From: Faecalibacterium duncaniae
Lineage (GTDB): Bacteria; Bacillota; Clostridia; Oscillospirales; Ruminococcaceae
Assembly (NCBI RefSeq): GCF_010509575.1
Contig: NZ_CP048437.1
Coordinates: 1,488,001 to 1,552,000 of the forward strand
Length of the DNA stretch: 64,000 nucleotides
Direction of reading: 5' to 3'
A program made the translations under genes and the position numbers. This document shows, one piece after another, positions 1 to 7,389 of this stretch (position 1 is the first letter of the stretch; each line of letters begins with the position of its first letter). Under the pieces are notes generated by a model that searched no databases, was not told where the DNA came from, and worked only from the letters and a program-made list of their open reading frames with translations.

Positions 1-1010
1 TCAAGACCCATTACTACGGTGGTATCCGCAAGTATCAGTGGGGCACTATCCCTCTGTCCATCCACGGCGTGTTCACCCGTGAGGATGGCTCCACCGTCAC
101 CGTCCGTGTGGGCGAGGATGAGAACGATCCCGTCTTCTGCATCACCGACCTGTTGCCCCATCTGGGTGCCGAGCAGAACGCCCGTCCCCTGAAGGACGGC
201 ATCAAGGCTGAGGAGCTGAACATCCTCATCGGCTCCGATGCTGTTGATGACGAGAACGTCAAGGAAGCTGTCAAGCTGAACACCATGATCCTGCTCAACG
301 AGAAGTACGGCATCACTGAGAAGGAGTTCATGCGCGCTGAGATCGAGATCACCCCGGCTTACAAGAGCCGCGACGTTGGCTTCGACCGCTCCATGGTGGG
401 CGGCTATGGCCACGATGACCGTGTGGACGCTTATCCCGCACTGATGGCCGAGATCGAGACCAAGAACCCCGCTTACACCACTGTCTGCGTCCTGACCGAT
501 AAGGAAGAGATCGGCTCCGACGGCGTGACCGGTATGCAGAGCATGTACGCCTTCCACTTCATGCAGGAGCTCTGCCGTACCGCCGGTCAGGATGATATCC
601 TGGCCTTCCGTCACAGCGTCTGCCTGTCCGCTGACGTGACCGCTGCCTACGATCCCACCTGGGCAAGTGCATTCGAGCCTATGAACGGCACTTATGCAGG
701 CCGCGGCGTTGCCATCTTCAAGTACACCGGCGGCGGCAGCAAGGGCTCCGCAAGCGATGCCTGCGCTGAGCTGGTCAGTGATATTACCCGGATGCTGGAC
801 AACGGTAACGTTGCATGGCAGATCGGTGAGCTGGGCCGTCTGGATCTGGGCGGCGGCGGTACCATCGCCAAGTATGTCGCAAACCGCGGCATCCCCGTGC
901 TGGATATCGGTGTGCCTGTGCTGTCCATGCACGCTCCCTTCGAGGTCATCCATAAGAACGACCTGTACATGGCTTACCGTGCCTTCTCCCTGTTCAACAA
1001 CGCACAGTAA
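1..1010 (+). CDS. M18-family aminopeptidase, 5' truncated by window edge
   Basis: C-terminal part of a zinc or cobalt aminopeptidase of the M18 (aspartyl aminopeptidase/ApeA) family, a cytosolic enzyme that removes N-terminal residues from peptides. The frame is open from base 3, and the first residues read KTHYYGGIRKYQW, a stretch typical of M18, so the true start lies before the window. The metal-site motif DKEEIGSDG is near 503-529 and the C-terminal MHAPFEVIHKNDLY supplies the last histidine ligand region. The stop is TAA at 1008-1010, followed by a strong terminator. An internal GTG at 69 is not taken as the start because homology continues upstream of it. Confidence 0.88.
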   Translation, partial: KTHYYGGIRKYQWGTIPLSIHGVFTREDGSTVTVRVGEDENDPVFCITDLLPHLGAEQNARPLKDGIKAEELNILIGSDAVDDENVKEAVKLNTMILLNEKYGITEKEFMRAEIEITPAYKSRDVGFDRSMVGGYGHDDRVDAYPALMAEIETKNPAYTTVCVLTDKEEIGSDGVTGMQSMYAFHFMQELCRTAGQDDILAFRHSVCLSADVTAAYDPTWASAFEPMNGTYAGRGVAIFKYTGGGSKGSASDACAELVSDITRMLDNGNVAWQIGELGRLDLGGGGTIAKYVANRGIPVLDIGVPVLSMHAPFEVIHKNDLYMAYRAFSLFNNAQ

Positions 1011-1026
1011 GCGCGATCCAGAATGA

Positions 1027-1063
1027 ATGCCCCGGCAGGTTTTGCGCCCGCCGGGGCATTTTT
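1027..1063 (+). terminator. Rho-independent terminator after aminopeptidase
   Basis: A 10-bp perfect stem (ATGCCCCGGC at 1027-1036 and GCCGGGGCAT at 1050-1059) is followed by a T tract. Confidence 0.88.
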
Positions 1064-1083
1064 GCGCTATTTTTTGAAAAATG

Positions 1084-1115
1084 CTTGACCTTCAACCGAC
1101 TTTATGGTGTAGTGT
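1084..1115 (+). promoter_or_regulatory. Possible MerR-type promoter with long spacer
   Basis: TTGACC at 1084-1089 and a poor -10 TAGTGT at 1110-1115 are separated by 20 bp. A 19-20 bp spacer is the hallmark of promoters twisted by MerR-family activators. Half-sites CTTCAACC and GGTGTAG lie inside the spacer as an imperfect dyad. This suggests autoregulation, which is inference. Confidence 0.4.
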
Positions 1116-1134
1116 AAGGGCGGAGGTGAAGCAA

Positions 1135-1905
1135 ATGAACATCAAACAGGCTGCGGAACAGAGTGGAGTTTCCAGCCCCAACATCCGCTTCTACGAAAAA
1201 GAAGGGCTGATGACCCCTGCCCGTAACCGGGGCAATGCCTACCGGGATTACACCGCCGGGGATATCCGGACCCTGAAACTGATCCGGATGCTTCGGATGC
1301 TGGATATGCCGCTGCCCGTAATACAGAGGGTCCTCAACGGGGAACAGCCGCTGAGCGAAGCACTTCAGGCACAGCAGGCGGTACTGGAGCAGCAGGCGGC
1401 ACAGCTGGCGGGTGCGATCCGCTTTTGCGCAGAGCTGACCCAACAGACTCCTCAGGTGGATCAGCTGGATGTGGACGACTGCCTGAAACGGATGCAGGAC
1501 CCGCAGGAGCCGGGCAGATTTTTCTCCGGCTGGCTCAGGGATTACCGTACCGTGGCAGAAAACGAACAGAAAAAACGCTTTTTCATCGTATCGGAACAGT
1601 CCATCAATACCCCGGAGGATTTTGCAGCCGTGCTGCTGCGCTATGGGGAAGCTCAAGGGAGCCCCGTCTGCATCACAAAAGGGGGAATGTACCCGGAGTT
1701 TGAGTGGCACGGTATCCGGTATAAGGCATGGCGCGGGCAGGGCCGCTATTGCGATTCTATCTGCTGCGAAGCACTCTTCCCGGAATCTCTCAAAACGGGA
1801 CTGCCGCTCAGGCGGGAACGCCTGCTGCGCTGGCTACAGCGGCTGCTCCCTGTGGCAGTGGCCGCTATGGTGCTGGGAACACTTGCTCTACGCGGCAGAA
1901 TGTGA
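1135..1905 (+). CDS. MerR-family transcriptional regulator with C-terminal membrane segment
   Basis: Predicted DNA-binding regulator of 256 residues. The start is ATG 1135 because GGAGG lies 7-8 bases upstream; the in-frame ATG at 1081 precedes the putative promoter. Residues 1-70 form the MerR winged helix (SGVSSPNIRFYEKEGLM, then a NAYRDYTAGDIRTL stretch), followed by a coiled dimerization helix at about 75-110. The middle of the protein has no motif I recognise. The last 25 residues (LLPVAVAAMVLGTLAL) look like a transmembrane helix, unusual for MerR proteins and suggestive of membrane tethering. The 3' end overlaps the convergent deacetylase gene by 41 bp. The inducer is unknown. Confidence 0.75.
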   Translation: MNIKQAAEQSGVSSPNIRFYEKEGLMTPARNRGNAYRDYTAGDIRTLKLIRMLRMLDMPLPVIQRVLNGEQPLSEALQAQQAVLEQQAAQLAGAIRFCAELTQQTPQVDQLDVDDCLKRMQDPQEPGRFFSGWLRDYRTVAENEQKKRFFIVSEQSINTPEDFAAVLLRYGEAQGSPVCITKGGMYPEFEWHGIRYKAWRGQGRYCDSICCEALFPESLKTGLPLRRERLLRWLQRLLPVAVAAMVLGTLALRGRM

Positions 1906-2713
1906 ACCCCTGATCCCGATACCACTGGATGATGTCCGGCAGCGCCTCGGCGGTGGTGCGGGTGGTGGCAGAATCATGCATCAGAACGATGCACTGGGTC
2001 TGCTCGCCGGTCTCACGCACCACATTCCGGTAGATGGTTCCGGCACTGGGCTTGCCGCCCACGGCATCCTCAGCGCAGACATTCCAGTCTACATAGGCAT
2101 ATCCCTTCTCGGCACACTGCTGTTTCAGCTCGGCCATCACACCGCGCCCGCCGTAGCGGCGGCTGACCGTGTTGGTGCTGCCGCCCGGAAAGCGCAGGTA
2201 ATGCAGAGAAGCTGTGTTGACATAGGGCGAGATGCGCTCTTTCAACAGGGTGATATCCTGCCAGTAAGCATCTGCACTCTGGTAGATGTCACTGTATTCA
2301 TGGGAAGCAGAATGCAGCGCGATCTGGTGGCCTGCTGCCGCTGCATCCGCAATGAGCGGCAGGTACTTTTCATTGTAGCCCGTGGCCACCACAAAAAAGG
2401 TGGCCTTGACCCCGGCGGCGTTCAGCGCATCCAGAACCGCCGGGGTCGTTTTGCTGGGGCCATCATCGAAGGTCAGGCAGACCCATTTCTCCGGCACCGG
2501 CTCCTCCTGCGGCAATGAGCTTGCAGGGGCTGCCTCCGGAGCAGGGGAGACAAAGCCGGTATCCGGTACCGGGGTCAGGTCGCTTTCCTGGCAGCCGGGC
2601 CCCACCGGCACAGCAAAGAACAGCCCCAGCCCAAAGCCTGCCGCTGCGCCCGCCAGAAGCAGAGCTGCCCCGCGAAATAAAAACTTCCCGTTTGCTCTCA
2701 GCCATGAAACCAT
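1865..2713 (-). CDS. Secreted polysaccharide deacetylase (CE4 family)
   Basis: Carbohydrate esterase family 4 NodB-homology protein, 282 residues, probably N-deacetylating peptidoglycan or another N-acetylated glycan outside the membrane. The start is ATG at 2713 with AAGGAGGT 7 bases upstream; longer versions of the frame run through the tRNA-Leu gene and are rejected. Residues about 10-35 are a signal anchor (FRGAALLLAGAAAGFGLG), then a Pro/Glu-rich linker. CE4 motif 1 is LTFDDGPS, with the catalytic Asp and metal Asp. Motif 2 is HSASHEYSD, giving the His-x3-His metal pair. Motif 3 is RFPGGS. LMHDS near the end supplies the last catalytic His. All key residues are present. Confidence 0.88.
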   Translation of the reverse strand: MVSWLRANGKFLFRGAALLLAGAAAGFGLGLFFAVPVGPGCQESDLTPVPDTGFVSPAPEAAPASSLPQEEPVPEKWVCLTFDDGPSKTTPAVLDALNAAGVKATFFVVATGYNEKYLPLIADAAAAGHQIALHSASHEYSDIYQSADAYWQDITLLKERISPYVNTASLHYLRFPGGSTNTVSRRYGGRGVMAELKQQCAEKGYAYVDWNVCAEDAVGGKPSAGTIYRNVVRETGEQTQCIVLMHDSATTRTTAEALPDIIQWYRDQGFTFCRVEQVFPAP

Positions 2714-2810
2714 CTCCCAAACCTCCTTGACAAATCGCATTGGATCTGCAGTATCTCTTATAGGATATGACCCGCTGAAAATTTGTAGAATACAAAAGCA
2801 GGCAGAGGAA

Positions 2811-2839
2811 TTGACATTTCCCGCAAAAATTGATAAACT
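2811..2839 (+). promoter_or_regulatory. Sigma-A promoter of tRNA-Leu(UAG)
   Basis: TTGACA at 2811-2816, a 17-bp spacer and TAAACT at 2834-2839, about 16 bp before the mature tRNA. Confidence 0.75.
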
Positions 2840-2854
2840 AAATAAGTTCTCCAT

Positions 2855-2934
2855 GCAGGAGTGGCGGAATGGCAGACGCGCTGGTTTTAGGCACCAGTTC
2901 CCAGTGAGTGAGGGTTCAAGTCCCTTCTCCTGCA
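2855..2934 (+). tRNA. tRNA-Leu, anticodon UAG
   Basis: Acceptor strands GCAGGAG (2855-2861) and CTCCTGC (2927-2933) pair perfectly. The anticodon stem is CTGGT/ACCAG with loop TTTAGGC, giving UAG, which reads CUA/CUN. There is a long variable arm as expected for leucine, and GGTTCAAG marks the T loop. CCA is not encoded. It reads CUN leucine codons. Confidence 0.95.
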
Positions 2935-2940
2935 TACACA

Positions 2941-2983
2941 AAACGGCAGGCCCTTGGATAGAATCCGGGCCTGCCGTTTTGTT
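2941..2983 (+). terminator. Terminator of tRNA-Leu(UAG)
   Basis: A 13-bp stem (AAACGGCAGGCCC at 2941-2953 with GGGCCTGCCGTTT at 2967-2979) is followed by TTTTGTTT. Confidence 0.88.
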
Positions 2984-3011
2984 TGTGGCTTTGGTTGGAA
3001 AGCATAAGAAA

Positions 3012-3041
3012 AGCCCACGATCTATCGCTAGACCGTGGGAT
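3012..3041 (-). terminator. Terminator of tRNA-Leu(GAG)
   Basis: On the minus strand, stem CCCACG/CGTGGG (3034-3039 and 3014-3019), with an inner TCTA/TAGA pairing, runs into CTTTTCTT. Confidence 0.75.
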
Positions 3042-3049
3042 TTCTTTTA

Positions 3050-3130
3050 TGCGAGGGAGGGGACTCGAACCCCCAAGGATAAACCACACGCACCTCAAAC
3101 GTGCGCGTCTGCCAGTTCCGCCACCCTCGC
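3050..3130 (-). tRNA. tRNA-Leu, anticodon GAG
   Basis: Minus-strand acceptor GCGAGGG (3124-3130) pairs with CCCTCGC (3051-3057), and A73 is at 3050. The D-arm sequence aligns with the UAG gene next door, which fixes the anticodon stem as CACGT/GCGTG and the loop as TTGAGGT, so the anticodon is GAG (CUC). It has a long variable arm and is transcribed convergently to the neighbouring tRNA-Leu. Confidence 0.92.
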
Positions 3131-3197
3131 ACAACTATAAAATTGTTGCAATCCTGGATTTCTGAGGCTTGAAACCGTTGTTGCGGACTGCTTGAAT

Positions 3198-3226
3198 ATA
3201 CTACCACATTACCCCGGGAAAGTCAA
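3198..3226 (-). promoter_or_regulatory. Sigma-A promoter of tRNA-Leu(GAG)
   Basis: Minus-strand TTGACT (3221-3226), a 17-bp spacer and TAGTAT (3198-3203), upstream of the tRNA 5' end at 3130. Confidence 0.65.
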
Positions 3227-3252
3227 GCGATTTTGATAGAAATTTCCTCGTT

Positions 3253-3282
3253 TCATATTCGATCGTGTCCCGGTGCATACTA
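3253..3282 (+). promoter_or_regulatory. Possible sigma-G-type promoter of spoIVB
   Basis: CATACTA at 3276-3282 matches the forespore sigma-G -10 consensus CATNHTA. TCATA at 3253-3257, 18 bp upstream, matches four of five positions of GHATR. In Bacillus, spoIVB is a forespore (sigma-F/sigma-G) gene. If used, transcription would begin near 3289, which excludes the GTG at 3273 as a start. Confidence 0.4.
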
Positions 3283-3311
3283 GAACAAATTATCACCGGG
3301 GAGGCAGGACC

Positions 3312-4535
3312 GTGAAACGACGCAACAGAGCACAGCGATTGCTGAGACTGACAGCAGTGTATCTTCTCCTGCTGCCGTTTCTGCTGCTGGGTTGGCTGTA
3401 CAGCCGCCTGCCGGATCGTGTTTATCTGGAACCCGGGCAGGCCTTGCTTTTGCCCCGCTTTGGCTGGGTGGAACCTATGGGGTTTCACGGCAGCCAGAAT
3501 GCGGCCAGTACCCAGGTCGTGGGCAGTTACCAGACCACTCTGTCACTGGGCGGCTGGCTTCCCATCAAGAATATCCGCACGGTGGTCACGGAGCGCACGC
3601 AGGTCACGGTCTGCGGTACGCCGTTCGGGGTCAAAATGTTCTCCGAGGGGGCACTGATCGTTGGCTTTTCCGATATCGACAGCCCCGGCGGGAGCACAGT
3701 GAACCCGGCAAAGGCAGCGGGACTGCGTCTGGGAGACCGCGTGATCCGCATTGGACAGATCAGAACGGAAAACAATGACGCTGTGAAGGAAGCGCTGGAA
3801 GCCGCCCGGGGAAGCGCTGCAGAGGTCATCTATGTCCGCAGCGGGGAACAGCGCAGCACCACCCTGACCCCTGTCTGGGATGCCGCTGCCGCCCAGTGGC
3901 GGGCAGGCATGTGGGTGCGGGATTCCTCCGCCGGTGTGGGCACTCTGACCTTTGTGGACCCGGAAAAGGGTGTCTTTGCGGGGCTGGGGCATCCCATCAG
4001 CGACGGCGACACCGGCGAAAGCATCGCTCTGCGCAGCGGGGAGATCGTGCCATGTGAGATCACCGGGTGCAGCATGGGCACTGTGGGCAGCCCAGGGGAG
4101 CTGAAGGGGAAGTTCCTGAGCGCCCACGCCATTGGCAGCATCCGGATCAATGGAGAAAACGGCGTTTATGGCACAACACGGACAGGCTTTTCCGGGCAAA
4201 CCATGCCGGTGGCGTTTGCGCAGGAGGTCGAGACGGGGGATGCACAGATCCTGGCTACCGTCGCCGGGGAAACGCCCCGTACCTACCATGTCCGCATCGA
4301 GAAGATCAGCGATGCCGACCCGCGCCGCAATATGGTCGTCCGGGTGGTGGACAAAGCCCTGCTTTCCCGGACCGGCGGCATTGTGCAGGGGATGAGCGGC
4401 AGTCCCATTTTGCAGAATGGGCGGCTGGTCGGCGCAGTGACCCATGTTCTCGTCAACGATCCGACACGGGGCTATGGAATTTTCGCGCAGACCATGCTGG
4501 AGCAGGCTGAACAGGTTGCAACGGCGGAAAAATGA
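3312..4535 (+). CDS. spoIVB: SpoIVB serine peptidase (S55 family)
   Basis: Forespore-secreted serine protease that in Bacillus cleaves SpoIVFA to trigger pro-sigma-K processing. GTG 3312 is chosen for its GGGAGG at optimal distance; the product is 407 residues, close to the usual length of about 425. There is an N-terminal membrane anchor (about 12-31, LTAVYLLLLPFLLLGWLY). A PDZ domain covers about 125-180 (NPAKAAGLRLGDRVIRIG), and the peptidase domain follows. The catalytic His lies in GLGHPISDGDTG (about 227), the Ser in GMSGSP (about 362) and the Asp in VVDKALL. All catalytic residues are kept, so the gene looks functional. It sits directly upstream of spo0A, as in Bacillus and many clostridia. 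Confidence 0.93.
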   Translation: MKRRNRAQRLLRLTAVYLLLLPFLLLGWLYSRLPDRVYLEPGQALLLPRFGWVEPMGFHGSQNAASTQVVGSYQTTLSLGGWLPIKNIRTVVTERTQVTVCGTPFGVKMFSEGALIVGFSDIDSPGGSTVNPAKAAGLRLGDRVIRIGQIRTENNDAVKEALEAARGSAAEVIYVRSGEQRSTTLTPVWDAAAAQWRAGMWVRDSSAGVGTLTFVDPEKGVFAGLGHPISDGDTGESIALRSGEIVPCEITGCSMGTVGSPGELKGKFLSAHAIGSIRINGENGVYGTTRTGFSGQTMPVAFAQEVETGDAQILATVAGETPRTYHVRIEKISDADPRRNMVVRVVDKALLSRTGGIVQGMSGSPILQNGRLVGAVTHVLVNDPTRGYGIFAQTMLEQAEQVATAEK

Positions 4536-4600
4536 GCAGATTTGGTAAAACAAAACAGGCTGATTCGACTGAAGATTCCATAATATGGCAAAAATAACAG

Positions 4601-4629
4601 TTGAAATCCATGGGAATTTATGGTAAAAT
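4601..4629 (+). promoter_or_regulatory. Sigma-A promoter of spo0A
   Basis: TTGAAA at 4601-4606, 17-bp spacer, TAAAAT at 4624-4629. It lies in the 135-bp gap after spoIVB, so spo0A can be expressed independently. Confidence 0.72.
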
Positions 4630-4670
4630 CAGAAACGTAAGGAAAACCGCACACATTGGAGGAATGAACG

Positions 4671-5429
4671 ATGGACAAGATCAAATTTTTGATGTCGGAT
4701 ACTGGCGCAGAGATCACGGCAGCCTGTCGTGAAGCTTTGGAGCAGAAGGGCGTAGAGGTGACCGTGGTGGAAAAAGACGGCCTGAAGGTCCTGCAGAAAA
4801 TGCTTGCAGTGCGGCCCCAGGTGGTGTTGCTGGATGCCTTTATGCCCGGGCTGGATGCGCTGGCTGTGAAACAGAAGTACAATGCAGCCGGTGAACGTCA
4901 CACCTCTTTCTTTGTGACGGGGGCGTTCCAGAGCGAGGAAATGGTGCAGGAGCTGCTGGACGAGGGCTTTGCTTACTACTTCGTCAAGCCCTTTGACGAG
5001 ACGGTTCTGGCAAACCGCGTGCTGAAGGTGGCTGCCGGGCAGGAAAAGCGCATCCTGCACACCAGCGTGGACAGCGATGAACTGACAGTCACTGAGATCC
5101 TGCACCAGATCGGTGTTCCCGCTCATATCAAGGGCTATCAGTTCCTGCGGGATGCCATCCTGCTCACCATGAACGAGCCGGAGTACATCAACGCTGTGAC
5201 CAAACGCCTCTACCCGGAAATCGCCAAGAAAAACGGTACCACTGCCAGCCGCGTGGAGCGCGCCATCCGCCATGCCATCGAGGTGGCGTGGGACCGGGGC
5301 GATGTGGATACCCTCAACAGCTACTTCGGCTATACCATCCACAACCTGCGGGGAAAACCCACCAACAGCGAATTCATTGCGATGATCGCTGACAAGATGC
5401 GGCTGGATAAGCGGCAGAGGGCAGTGTGA
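4671..5429 (+). CDS. spo0A: Sporulation response regulator Spo0A
   Basis: Master response regulator for stationary-phase and sporulation entry, 252 residues. The N-terminal receiver (about 1-120) has the phosphoacceptor Asp55 in [12 protein letters not shown], Thr in FFVTGAF and Lys in YYFVKPFD. The C-terminal Spo0A-specific DNA-binding domain (about 140-250) contains the recognition-helix region [21 protein letters not shown] and the conserved end [14 protein letters not shown] (the length here is slightly below Bacillus Spo0A). GGAGG precedes the ATG by 8 bases. No kinase or phosphorelay gene is near. In a mostly non-sporing lineage it may regulate metabolism, solvent or stationary-phase genes rather than spores, which is inference. 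Confidence 0.94.
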   Translation: MDKIKFLMSDTGAEITAACREALEQKGVEVTVVEKDGLKVLQKMLAVRPQVVLLDAFMPGLDALAVKQKYNAAGERHTSFFVTGAFQSEEMVQELLDEGFAYYFVKPFDETVLANRVLKVAAGQEKRILHTSVDSDELTVTEILHQIGVPAHIKGYQFLRDAILLTMNEPEYINAVTKRLYPEIAKKNGTTASRVERAIRHAIEVAWDRGDVDTLNSYFGYTIHNLRGKPTNSEFIAMIADKMRLDKRQRAV

Positions 5430-5492
5430 TGGATGCACATGCCGACGTGATATTTTGTGCGCAAAGCTGGTAATTCTGGGATGGTGAAAAAT

Positions 5493-5562
5493 GTTTATCG
5501 CTATGGAATTATAGAATTATGGATTCCGTAGTGATAAACAGAAACCTTCCGTAGCGATAAAC
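5493..5562. repeat. Three 16-bp boxes, TTCCRTAGYGATAAAC
   Basis: Copy 1 at 5493-5508 is inverted (GTTTATCGCTATGGAA). Copy 2 at 5524-5539 (TTCCGTAGTGATAAAC) and copy 3 at 5547-5562 (TTCCGTAGCGATAAAC) are direct. Copies 2 and 3 repeat every 23 bp and copies 1 and 2 form a dyad around a 15-bp AT-rich centre. They lie just before the recombinase fragment and could be its core or arm binding sites or autoregulatory operators. Confidence 0.8.
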
Positions 5563-5607
5563 CTTCTGGATTCATTGGGGTGGCAGATGATCCAGGAGGT
5601 TGTTTTT

Positions 5608-5790
5608 ATGTTGGAACGTGATGTGGAGCTGTTCATAGAGCACTGTGAATTGAAGGGGTTGAGCCAAAAGACGATTGGAAGCTACGAACAGACGATGCGA
5701 TTATTTATTAGATTTTCCAACGAACAGGGAATTGTGCAGACGGAGAAGGTGACGCACATGATGGTACAGAACTATATTAGCGTCAACTAA
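5608..5790 (+). pseudogene. N-terminal fragment of a tyrosine recombinase
   Basis: A 60-residue reading frame that matches only the N-terminal SAM-like core-binding domain of phage/Xer-type integrases (FIEHCELKGLSQKTIGSYEQ and VQNYISVN). The catalytic domain with the R-H-R-Y residues is absent; the frame stops at 5788 and the following sequence is an unrelated nuclease remnant. It has a good ribosome site (CCAGGAGG) before ATG 5608, so a short protein could still be made. Most likely the remnant of a small mobile element. Confidence 0.65.
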
Positions 5791-5863
5791 TGCGGTTGAA
5801 CGATGGTTGATAAAATGACTGCTCTATGATAAAATAAACAATAGAAACAGGAGGTGAGGGAAG

Positions 5864-6481
5864 TTGCAGGAAACCGAAGCACAGAAGCGTGAACGGCATC
5901 ATCAGGAAGACCTTCAGCGCTCTGACAATGGAGCTGACCCGCACTAGGCAAGATATCATTCCAGCGTGATGGATGTGGAAAATCTGGACAAGGATCAGGA
6001 TTACCGAGAACTGCCGGATACCTATGTCATTTTCATTACGGAAAAAGATTACTATAAGGCCGGAAAACCTGTATATGTCATTCAGAACATAAACTTGACA
6101 CTGGGCTTGCCGTTTGAAGATGGAACTCATATTCTGTATGTCAATGGCGAGTACCGTGGCGATTCTGACATTGGAAAACTGATGCACGATTTCAATTGCA
6201 CCAGTGCAGAGGAGATGAACTTTGACCTGATGGCAGAACGAACGCGCTACTTGAAAGAAAACCCAAAAGGAGTGGGCAGTATGTGCAAGGCTATGGAAGA
6301 ATTGAGAGTTGAAAGCTATGCCGAGGGAAAAGCTGAAGGCGTAGAAATCGGTAAAATGGAACAGGCAAAAAAGACTGCCTTGAAACTCAGTCGGAAGGGA
6401 AATTCCGTAGAAGAAATCGCAGACCTTCTTGGCTATGATGTTGATACTGTAAGCAGTTGGATCGCCCCGAAAGCATGTTGA
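5864..6481 (+). pseudogene. Rpn/PD-(D/E)XK nuclease-family remnant (transposase-like)
   Basis: The C-terminal two thirds of a recombination-promoting nuclease family protein: DNGADPH, then an in-frame TAG at 5945-5947, then ARYHSSVMDVENLDKD and LPDTYVIFITEKDYY, which is the family core. The N-terminal half bearing the catalytic Asp is missing, and the ExQ motif is DLQ. The tail has a coiled segment (ESYAEGKAEGVEIGKMEQAK) and a terminal helix-turn-helix-like module (NSVEEIADLLGYDVDTVSSW). From the GTG at 5966 a 171-residue fragment could still be translated. It is AT-richer than its neighbours, suggesting acquired and decaying DNA. Confidence 0.7.
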
Positions 6482-6486
6482 GCGAA

Positions 6487-6651
6487 ATGTGCAAGGCTAT
6501 GGAAGAGCTGAGAGTAGAAAGCCGAAAAGAAATGGCAGTTGAGATGGCACAGAGCCTTTATGAACAGGGTGTATCGATTGAGCAGATTGCAAAAGCAAGC
6601 AAGGTCGATGCGGACACTGTAAAAGGATGGCTCACACCGAAGGCTGGGTAA
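6487..6651 (+). pseudogene. Second copy of the Rpn C-terminal tail
   Basis: A 54-residue frame beginning MCKAMEELRVES repeats the tail of the preceding remnant: bases 6281-6316 and 6487-6522 are nearly identical. It ends with the same helix-turn-helix-like module (SIEQIAKASKVDADTVKGW). The body of a second nuclease is missing, so this is best read as the scar of recombination between two related family members. It may still be translated, as the frame is open. Confidence 0.6.
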
Positions 6652-6669
6652 CAGCAGAACAATAAGACA

Positions 6670-6710
6670 CCAGCGTATCGTGTTGCGAAAACATGGTACG
6701 CTGGCGTTTT
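6670..6710 (+). terminator. Terminator after nuclease remnants
   Basis: CCAGCGTA (6670-6677) pairs with TACGCTGG (6697-6704), followed by CGTTTTT. Confidence 0.7.
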
Positions 6711-6797
6711 TGCTTGAAGAAATTGCTGTGTTCTCTTATTGCTGGTAAAATAGGGGCGGATGTACGAATGAGAATGAGTGAAGGAGCGTGATGGAAA

Positions 6798-7277
6798 GTG
6801 GATATCTCTTTTAAGATGGGCGATGAAAAGTTTAATTACAGAGTGAGTGCAATCATAATTTCTAACGGAAGAATTTTGGCAATGTCCCATGACAAACCGT
6901 CAGAGTACTACTCTCTGCCCGGGGGTAGAGTGATGATGGAGGAAACGGCCGAACAAGCGATGATACGGGAAGTTCGGGAAGAGCTTGGTGTTTCACTGAA
7001 GATATCCCGGCCATTATGGTTGAATCAATCTTTTTTCACAAAAGATACAGATGGTCTCCGATATCACGAGATATGTATTTATTTTTTGATGGATACCGCA
7101 GATGCTGGCCTGCTGGAAAGGCAAAACACGTTCACTCGAACAGAGGGAACCGATACGCATATATTTAAATGGTTAGAGATTGCTCAATTAAAGGATGAAA
7201 CTTTTTATCCATTGTTCCTGAAAAAAGAAATTTCCAACCTTCCGGATGGGTTCACGATCCGAACGGAAGTGCGATGA
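6798..7277 (+). CDS. NUDIX hydrolase
   Basis: Nucleoside-diphosphate-linked pyrophosphatase of 159 residues. The Nudix box GX5EX7REVXEEXGV is complete: GGRVMMEETAEQAMIREVRE followed by ELGV at about residues 37-60. The substrate cannot be inferred. The GTG start at 6798 is the first in-frame start and has AAGGAG 11 bases upstream. Base use is AT-richer than the genomic background, like the remnants before it, so it may belong to the same acquired segment. Terminators bound it on the left, and a promoter for the next gene follows. Confidence 0.85.
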   Translation: MDISFKMGDEKFNYRVSAIIISNGRILAMSHDKPSEYYSLPGGRVMMEETAEQAMIREVREELGVSLKISRPLWLNQSFFTKDTDGLRYHEICIYFLMDTADAGLLERQNTFTRTEGTDTHIFKWLEIAQLKDETFYPLFLKKEISNLPDGFTIRTEVR

Positions 7278-7353
7278 TGAATCTGTGCTTTCGATGTTGA
7301 CGCTTTTGTTGTACAAAATTGAGGAATTTATCCTAATAGCATTTCTTCTGTTG

Positions 7354-7362
7354 TGATATAAT
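7354..7362 (+). promoter_or_regulatory. Extended -10 promoter of MFS gene
   Basis: TGATATAAT at 7354-7362 is an extended -10 element without a recognisable -35. The gene's AAAGGAGG ribosome site follows at about 7375. Confidence 0.5.
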
Positions 7363-7389
7363 TGTATCGATCAAAAGGAGGAATGCAAG

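Noticed and set aside
2714..2941. N-terminal extension of the deacetylase across the tRNA-Leu gene
   Set aside because: The extension would be translated from the antisense of a tRNA. ATG 2713 has an ideal ribosome site and begins a signal anchor.
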